Assembly: GCA_012934845.2 (NCBI GenBank)
Contig: WNNJ02001215.1
Span: 1 to 64,000, forward strand
Reading direction: 5' to 3'
DNA length: 64,000 nucleotides
Origin: Pomphorhynchus laevis
Lineage: Eukaryota; Acanthocephala; Palaeacanthocephala; Echinorhynchida; Pomphorhynchidae
In this document: piece after piece, positions 56,529 through 64,000 of the stretch
Position numbering within the stretch: the first letter of the stretch is position 1
Layout: each line of letters opens with the position of its first letter
Program-made: the position numbers and the translations under genes
Notes under the pieces: model-generated
Database searches by the model: none
Seen by the model: the letters and a program-made list of their open reading frames with translations, nothing else
What the model was told of the DNA's origin: nothing

Positions 56529-57960
56529 ATACAATCGAGCAAGGATGATTGACCGTTAGTAGTGAGTTACAGAGTCTACAGTTGAAATGGGAATGCGTGT
56601 GACACAGAGACGTTCGATATCCTGTAACGAAATGTCTCTAGAGCTGTTGATAAAAAATCGAGTGGAGACTCTGCGTCGCACAACCTGAAAATTTCGGATT
56701 AATAGATTTGCTTCACCATTCATTCGACGCTCGGCCATCTCACTTTGGCAGTAAACAACTGTTTTCTGTCTTCTGGAGATAAATCTTTCAAAAACGAATA
56801 CTCAAACCTCTTAGAAGATGACTCTTTCGTAGTATAAGTGAACTCATTACGGTGGAGGCAAGAACAACTTTGAGTAAACGAGGTCGACTATCTGATTCTT
56901 TTTTACCAAGGCGAAATAAATTTACTACACGCAAATCCTTTTGAACTGTGGCAGAGCAGTTTTGCAAAACACATGAGAGGATTGATTTAACTGCATAGAC
57001 ATCATGCTGAATACGTAAGTCATTGTTAACGCCAGATGACTTGATGAGGTTTGCAGTAAGCACACAGTGAGCCCTATCAGAGACTTTGTGCAAAGAAGGG
57101 TTAGAATTAGAAAGAACTATCTCACTATTAGGAGCGGTATTCTGTGACGAAGATGGCGAGATAGAAGTCAGCTGTAAATTTGGGCGGTGTGACGTAGGAA
57201 CTGGCAGCTGAGCTAAATTTACAAGGGCCCCAATACCATGTGGATTATCTGATGATGACGTAGAAATGCAATGAGAGGATAGAAATGTAAGGTGATTTAT
57301 CTGATACGACCAAAGAAATACTGGGTTGCAAATGGTCAATGACAGTAACATCATAAGATTGAGCTGATTGATTGGGCAAAATTGAAGGATGTATAGTAAT
57401 ACCTGTAGAAGAGATGGGAGATTTGGCATTCTTAGAGGCAATCGAATGCGGAAGAATTGGGCATCGAAATTGAAACTTATTACAAGACGAAGAGGCATGT
57501 ATGGACAACGCTGCATTGCCAGGTAGTTTCAATATATTTGTCTTGAGACTGTCTATTTCACTCTTGATCGTATTTATCATCTTAGCACGACAGTAGCCAC
57601 AGTAGAATTCGTTGTCTGCAAGGCAAGATGCCTGAGATTCTGAAGTCCAAATACTTACCCACGTGTGACAATCATTGTTTGAACAAAGGACTTGTTGTTC
57701 AGATTTATTGGAAACATCTCTAATATCAGTGTTGGACGCATCATGTTTGGAAACTCGAGACTTTTGTTTTTTCCGACCCATTTGGTTTGGAAACTCGAGA
57801 TTTTTGTTTTTTCCGACCCATTTGTATATAGTCGTTTGATTCGTGAACTCGGTCCTTAATCGGTCCGTCCCGTATCGGTTTCTTGTTGCTCAGTGCTTTG
57901 ATTGTAAGTAGTTGTTAGCAATGTTTGCTTATAAGCAATGTTTGATTTTTTACTTTGTAG
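56529..57960 (-). mobile_element. LINE-C, 5' UTR and ORF1 part
   Basis: Minus strand: the start Met at 57781 opens MGRKKQKSRVSKHD, then a PHD-like finger (CSNNDCHTW, FYCGYCRAKM) and a Ser-rich middle. After a frame change near 57290 it continues to RVVNLFRLGKKESDSRPRLL (about 56933-56875) and NLLIRNFQVV (about 56702). The frame runs into the LINE-A insertion, and its text joins that at 53158 in frame, which supports one element. A short duplicated stretch (57744-57781 repeated at 57784-57822) brackets the start codon. 5' UTR to about 57960 includes TTGTAAGTAGTTGTT. Confidence 0.78.
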
Positions 57961-58009
57961 CCGCCTAAGATAGATGGCGTGGCTTATGTGAAAAAAAAAC
58001 GGCTTCTTT

Positions 58010-58290
58010 ATTATTATATTTTTGTATGTAACCACAGTAAATGGTTTCCCAATTTTCTCGGCATCTACAATCGCATGTTTTTTCTATAATCGAGGTTCTT
58101 ATTTTAGTTTCGTTTAATGTTCGTAACAAGAATCCGATGGGTCGTTTATCCTGAAAGAGTGTGAAATGGCAATTACACCAGAAGAGTCATCGGCATACAC
58201 CAAGTATTCATTTTTGTCAATGTGATAGAGGACGGAACTAACTACATTTTTACAATGATTTGAATACCTGGAATGCATCTTCGTTCAGAG
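58010..58290 (-). mobile_element. LTR-retrotransposon pol scrap (RNase H-like)
   Basis: The minus strand has a stretch like Ty3/Gypsy RNase H, with QDKRPIGFLLRTLNE and RTSIIEK. Old, broken and isolated. Confidence 0.45.
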
Positions 58291-58299
58291 GTAGATTTA

Positions 58300-58345
58300 A
58301 AAAAATTATTTTGAGTGGCAAATGCGCGCTTACAAGCCCACTAAG
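58300..58345 (-). mobile_element. LINE-A 3'-terminal scrap
   Basis: The minus strand ends with GGGCTTGTAAGCGCGCATTT and GCCACTCAAAATAATT, the LINE-A 3' terminus with a shrunken hairpin. Less than 50 bp remains. Confidence 0.55.
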
Positions 58346-58397
58346 AATAATAAAAATTATCAAACTGATACAAAAATAATCCCACAGACGAATTCAG

Positions 58398-58475
58398 TGT
58401 GTTCAGTCAGTCCGTTCGTTCATTTTGTTCGTTCAGTTCGATCGTTTAGTCCGTTCGTTCCGTTCAATTTATACA
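58398..58475. repeat. GTTC-type imperfect microsatellite
   Basis: Runs of GTTCGTTC, GTTCAGTTC and CCGTTCGTTCC with interruptions. The overlapping short frames rich in FVRSVRSF are products of this repeat, not genes. Confidence 0.8.
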
Positions 58476-58639
58476 CTTTTCTTGTTTATACTCTCCTCCT
58501 TTCTCATCACGGACTTGGGATCCCCATGGCGGGCCAGCTATGGCGAAGTTATGAGCCTTTGTTCCGTTGCTGATTTTAGTTTTAAATTTCTAATTTCTAT
58601 TTCTTTATGTGATGCTACCATTTGATGAGTTAATTTTAA

Positions 58640-59440
58640 TGATTTCAGAAGAATTTTCCATCCAGCTGTAATAATATCTATCAAAAGATAGAGTATGCTT
58701 AAAGCATCCGAGAAATAAATTATAGAATTGGAAGTTCTTACAAAGTCTAACTGGTTACAAATGGGGAAAATAAGGAACAAATATTAGAGGGATACAATGA
58801 AATCGAAGTAGGTTGCGATACCTCTGGATGTGACGTTTGGAGCATCATGAAAGTAAAGATCAATGATCAGAAAAATATCAATCATACTCTTTATTTGCTG
58901 TTTTTGCAGTGCAGAGTATCGTAATACATTAATAATAATTAAGCGCCGAGATAATGAAACCTACAAAAAATCAGAGTGTAGAATATTTCAGTCATGCTGA
59001 ATATAGTGAGACATTATGCGTTGCGGAATACAACAATGATGATAATGATACAAGTATTCACCATGACTGTGTTATTAACAGATCTAATACCTTGAATCAA
59101 TCTAATCAATAGATGGCCACATCTGTTTCACACCTCCCATTCTCACACTCAGATAAATATGGATATGTTACAACTGCCGTGATATCGGGTCAAATAACAG
59201 CACAAGCAAAACGTTACTCTAACAACCAAGATAATTTTTCTGAGTCCACCTCAATACCCAGATTACCTTCTCACACAAAATCACACATTCAAACAAAACA
59301 GCAACCTTACGATAAGAAACAGGATAATCATTCTAATAAATAAATAAAGATTTTCTTAATAAATGACAACATATAGCTAATTTAAAAAAGGAAACATGCT
59401 AAAAAAAGTAATGCTAATGTTCTTCCCAAGTAAATATTTC
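58640..59440. other. Unassigned stretch with short frames of uncertain meaning
   Basis: The frame after ATG 58954 runs 52 codons to TAG, then continues in frame from 59113 to 59343 (MATSVSHLPFSHSDKYGYV). Another frame just upstream gives TLIIIKRRDNETYKK, preceded by a pyrimidine-rich tract and CAG near 58908, so an exon is possible. No family recognised; it may equally be decayed element DNA. Confidence 0.25.
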
Positions 59441-62345
59441 TTTCGTCTCCAGATCTGTTATGGCCTCAGGTCCAACGGAATCTGAGCCCCCAGCCAATCC
59501 AAAACGCCGCTATCCGACTGAACCACCCGGGGTCTGTCACACCCCGAAGAATCCAATCGAGGCGGACGATGCTCGGTAATCTCGAGATGAGGAGCTTAAG
59601 AAACCTTAGTCTTTGTTCTGGGGACGTCCTCTTGAAAAGAAGACTAATCCCGAGATAGCCCAAGTACCCCAGAGGCGCACTTGGGTTTTCTCTTTCAATG
59701 ACATATGTTGGGCCCGTTTCAGGGCCCATTTAGCTCTCTTCAGGATACGTTTTAGTCTATCCATGTCAGCTTTCGCTGACCAGGTTACCGTAATGGTGAA
59801 CCCCAGGTATTTTACTTGACTTGTGAAGGTAGGGAGAGGTTGATTAGTCAGGATAGAAGATAGGGCTGAGAGTGCTAATCTCTTGAGTTTTTTCTTTGTC
59901 GCGGGGGCGCAATGAAAGACAACCACCTGCGATTTGGAGGAGTTTAAAACAAGGTTGGAAAAGGACAGCTGATCTTTTAATCGTGTAAAGAAACGACTGA
60001 TGTCAGAGACTACGTCTTTGCACCTGCGTCCAGAGAACAGGCTGTGGTATCATCAGCGTATACCACAAGATGTTGATCGCGTTTGAATTTTTTGTAGAGT
60101 TCATGGGGGCAGCAAGATACAAGATTGGAGAAAGTGGGGACCCTTGAGGCACACCTGTAATAGGGTAGAACTGACGTGCATCAGGGTCGTCTTCATAGAA
60201 AAATCGCTTGATGTTCAGCAATATTTCCACCCTGTTAACAATTATCGCAGGCAACCCGAGGGACCTGAGAGAAGTGATAACAAAAGGAATGGAAATGCGG
60301 TCAAATGCAGCAGAGAAGTCAAGAAAAATAGTCACAGCAAGCTGATGACTGTTATCTTGACAAAACTGTTGCACTTCACCTATTGCTGAATGGACCGAGC
60401 GATCTTTTACGTACCCATGAAAACCTGGTGGGATTAAATTTCGCCTACTTAGATGATCGCGGATTTTACACGCAAGCGCTTTTTCGTAAATGGAGATGAG
60501 GGAGCTTTGAATCGAAATGGGTCGCAGATCTTTAGGACATGAAATCTACTTCTTTTTTGGTATAAAAACACGACGGCTGATGTTTATTCCAGCATTTCGG
60601 ACGGGGAGGCTAATAGCATTGTTATGGCGACCTCCTTTCTCTGACTGTATGTCAAAAGCTGACAAACACGAGTGGAGAGTGGCGCATGGGTTCTGGAGGT
60701 ACCCGGGAGTGGCCCCCAGGAGTTAAGGATATCTGTAACAGATAAGTCCCTACTCCTGAAGTCACACCAAGGCGGGATTGGTTGGGGAGATTGAGTGGCT
60801 CCATAATTATGTAAGGATAGTGACTCTTCTAAAACTTTGTTAAGGCCAATTATACCGATCCAACCTAATGCTCTGTCCTTCCAACAGACAAACTTCTCCT
60901 TCTTGAATATCTTCCAGAAGGAAGACTGAGAAGGGTTAAGGCGAGAAATGCTTGCCTTATCCCTACTCAGCTGGAGCCTATATCTAGTGATCCAGTATTC
61001 ATTCGAGAGGGCTTGTCTGGCGGTAACAGAGAGATTAGGAAGGTGTAGTATTTTAGCTAGGACCTTGAGTTTTGTCGGAGTGGGATTGTATATGCGACCT
61101 TTATAGGTAGTCGAAAGCAACACGGTAGCTTGCAAAGAGAGGTAGGCATTAAATTCGGTCAAACTCTCATTTCCAATTCAGGGAAGAGTTAGATAGCTGC
61201 TTGAAAGAAAGCCACTCTGATGAAATCAAACTGGAACCTTCTCCTAAGCAACGTTTCCTCTAACCGCCAACGAATTAGGTCATGAGAGGTGGTCTGTTGT
61301 TGGCGCGACTGCTCAGTACAGATGGGTTTCAACAACCACTTCTTATGTTCAGTAATATGTCGAGAAGCGAATTAGTTGTTGAGCAATGAAAGGTGGGGGA
61401 TGGTGGTTTGTGAATAATATAGTCGTTCCTGGCTTTGCGGTTTGCTGCAGTAATCCAACGACCAGTTCTGTCGTTGAAGTCACCAAATAACATGTCATAG
61501 CAACTACCTAATATACGATCCAGGAGGTCACGGTTCTTGTGAATTTCTCCTGGCCGTATATAAATATTTGCTATGGTGATGCGTTTACCGTTCTTACGAA
61601 GTGATATAGCTAAACAAGATAGGGTGGACAAGAATAGTTAAGAAGGAGGGAAGATCTTAAGGAGCATTTACTAAGGTTAAAATACCTTGAGATGAAGAGG
61701 AGTGAGAAGGCGTTATATACGGAGTGAAGTGGGTGGATATATGCTTAGGGATAAACCGAGTAATGTCTTGGGGGATACGGATACACCGCGTCTCCTGAAG
61801 GACTATAACATCTGCGTCTCTACCAGATAAAAGGCTAAGGGCAGAAGCACCTCGCGAATTCCACTGAAGGATATTAAGTGAAAAAGGCTCTTGATTGTTT
61901 TGCATTGTGTTAGTTTAGCTGGAATGGGATTGCCTCACCCTAGACAGAGCTAGAGGTGGAAGGGTTGCCCCCTTCACTACTAGCGCCGCCCAGAGTGGGT
62001 ACTTGCCCCGGCATTATCGTCATTTCCCTTTGAGGCGCTTTTAATCTTGCCCTTCAGCATTTTGCCGATCTTTAAGGGTGGAACGGCATGGGCCGAAGCC
62101 ACCCTCTTTTTTGAAGCTGGAATTTATGACGAAAGAGGAATCACCGAGTTAGCTGGCACTGTCGGCGACGTTACTAGAGCAGAAAGTAAAGATTTCACCA
62201 ACTCTTCTATTTGTTTTCTGGACTCTGCCGATCTGAGGTCCATAGCATGAAGTAGTTCTTGGTCAGACATACATCTACAAGCATTCAGGGGAGTCGATGT
62301 CGCGGCACCAGAATAAGACCCGGGTTTCCTCGCAATCATTCTAAG
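59440..62345 (-). mobile_element. LINE-D: Jockey/I-group-like LINE, decayed
   Basis: Minus strand: ORF1 scrap (62339-62124), endonuclease start SLNILQWNSRGASALSLL and VIVLQETRC (61905-61657), and the endonuclease continuation with IANIYIRPGE and MLFGDFNDRTGRW (61631-61329). RT follows with TIFLDFSAAFDRI and ITGVPQGSPLSPILYLA (60374-60003), then QVKYLGFTITVTWS (59820 region) to about 59466. The QWNSRG/QETR start differs from the CR1-type LINEs and suggests the Jockey/I group. Several breaks. The block is more GC-rich than its surroundings. Confidence 0.75.
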
Positions 62346-62439
62346 CTGTACTCAATCACACAAATACCACATAAGACAACATTATCTGTCGTTAATTCAA
62401 CACATCAATCACATACACACTTTTACTCAGTTAATATCC

Positions 62440-64000
62440 TTAAAAACACACAAGCATCCGGTTGCATTCATCTTTCTGTAAGCACTTTTGAGAAACGATA
62501 AAATTGCAGAACATTCGATCGAATATCTGTTTAATAATTGCGAACTTAGGCGAATCACGCAGACTTAATAGTTTATTTCGGATTAAGCACGATGTTGACT
62601 CTGTAAATCAAGCTCTTTCAACTCTTCGTTCCTCTAAGAGATTAAATAACGGGCAGAGTGTGCATCTCTTTCGTGTAGGGAAAAAGCTCGACAACGGCCG
62701 ACCAAGGCTTTTGCAAGTTTTTGTTGATAGTTCAGAGACTTGCAGTCAGATCCTCAGGAACACTTTTAAGTTAAAAGGATCCTGTATCAGACTTTTACTT
62801 GATCATATCCCCGAAGATAGATAGATTATAGTCCGCGAAGGATGATTCGCAACAAATAACTCAAAATGGTGAAAACAATGTAGTTATAACAAATTAAATT
62901 GTGCGGCGAAGAGTAAACACCCGATTTCCTATTGGAATAAGCCTAACTGCTGTATAGGCGCTTTCAGCCGCACATGCTCTTGTAACAAACACATTAAGTT
63001 TCCGTATATTTCATGTCCTACAGATACGCATCGCCCTTATTGTAGCCCGCTGAATAACATTTCTATTATGTTATCTTACTTCTTAAGTCTATATAAAAAA
63101 GTTGACGAGATATGTCTTGCTAATACATTGAACCCAAACGTTATAGCATTTAACGAAAATTTGCTTAATGCGAATATTCCTAACAGCGAAATTTCCATCC
63201 CAGGTTATTTTTTTACGCGGGCAGATCAACATTCTCATAAGGTGGTGGAGTCATGTTATACGTCAAGCAACCTTTCACTATTGTAGAAATGAGTACATCG
63301 TCAGATGAAGCATACCATGAGTACCTATAAGTATTAATATCTACTCAAGATAAACAAAAACTAAAAATCGGTATATTTTATAGCTCACCACGTTTAGAAA
63401 CTGATAATATTAGCATTTTATTACGATGTCACCTAAAATGCACATATCCGATTTATAGTCTTAGGGGACTTCCATATGCCTCATATTGACTGGAATCTCA
63501 ATTCTTCGACACGAGGTTGCGACATATAATTTGAAAATCTTCTTGATGTGTTCAACTATCTTAATTTGACTCTACCTATTAAAGAATTTACCAGAAGAGA
63601 AAGCAGTCTTCATATATTCTGGAACTTTGCTTATCTAGAGTATTCTTTGATTTCTGACAACTCTTTCTGACAATAATGATCATTGTGTGATCATTATTGT
63701 GCTTTCTGTAGTTACTTCTACATTAGCTCAAACATCTAAGTTGGTAATAAATCCTTTCAAAGCGGATTATGCAAGTATGTGATAAGCCATTCGTGATATG
63801 CAATGGCCTTACCCACATTTGATTAGCATAGACCAATTCTTGGATTTTTTTAAATCAAATTTGCTTAACCTGCTAAATTACTTTGCGCCACTAAAACGTT
63901 CTATTAAATTCTACGTTACCCCTATTTGGTATGATTCACACATCAACTAAGTCATCAAATTAAGGGACAGAATTTACAGTGAATTTAAAGAAGGAAACTG
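62440..64000 (+). mobile_element. CR1-type LINE, 5' half, running off the window
   Basis: The frame 62504-62824 is an ORF1 C-terminal region: RIKHDVDSVNQALSTLRSSK, VHLFRVGKKLDNGRPRLLQV and LLLDHIPEDR (compare FRLGKK...PRLLKV and LRDLSPADR in LINE-B). From 63068 the decayed endonuclease reads VDEICLANTLNPNVIAFNE (for ITETWL), then IGIFYSSPRLETDN. Many stops. The RT would lie beyond 64000. Confidence 0.65.

Noticed and set aside
58322-58625. Frames rich in FVRSVRSF
   Set aside because: Produced by the GTTC-type microsatellite.

Overview
The window reads as AT-rich invertebrate animal DNA. It has GT-AG introns, an ADP-ribosylation-factor-like GTPase, many CR1/L2-type LINEs whose first ORF carries a PHD-like zinc finger, and Penelope-like elements (PLEs). 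There is no bacterial gene layout, operon or CRISPR. I cannot name the species. All calls come from reading the sequence and recalling protein families; no database was searched.

Host genes are few. Positions 1523-1599 and 3781-4634 look like the last two exons of an unrecognised serine/asparagine-rich protein; splice phases match, and a PLE remnant lies in the intron between them. A single-exon gene at 12713-13261 (minus) encodes a divergent ARL2-like small GTPase. It sits between two blocks of one degenerate 13-bp minisatellite.

The rest is mostly transposable elements. LINE-A is a CR1/L2-like family with a 3'-terminal hairpin; I count about ten 3' ends (near 10.36, 10.87, 12.1, 12.2, 21.4, 25.97, 26.95, 42.36, 53.18 and 58.32 kb). 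LINE-B is an almost complete two-ORF copy at 14.2-19.0 kb, inserted in a PLE (PLE-B). LINE-C lies at 50.4-58.0 kb and is split by a LINE-A insertion with a 6-bp target duplication. LINE-D (59.4-62.3 kb), LINE-E (7.2-8.8 kb) and LINE-F (41.6-43.5 kb) are other lineages. A Ty3/Gypsy-type LTR fossil with short, almost identical LTRs lies at 43.5-46.3 kb, and smaller LTR-type scraps occur near 10.1, 41.4 and 58.1 kb.

The most interesting object is a 15-unit tandem array of 378-381 bp at about 32.8-38.6 kb, lodged inside the reverse-transcriptase gene of a PLE (PLE-A). Each unit carries the three core boxes of a hammerhead ribozyme (CGAAA, CTGATGA, GTC) with matching arms, but in an order that cannot fold within one unit. 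Two adjacent units would give a normal nested type-I hammerhead. The terminus of PLE-B has the same order with quite different arm sequences that still pair, which looks like covariation in all three helices. I infer a retrozyme-like, PLE-related tandem repeat whose self-cleavage would require a multimer. Reverse-oriented copies of the unit occur at 6.3-6.9 kb and a divergent monomer at 5.9-6.2 kb.
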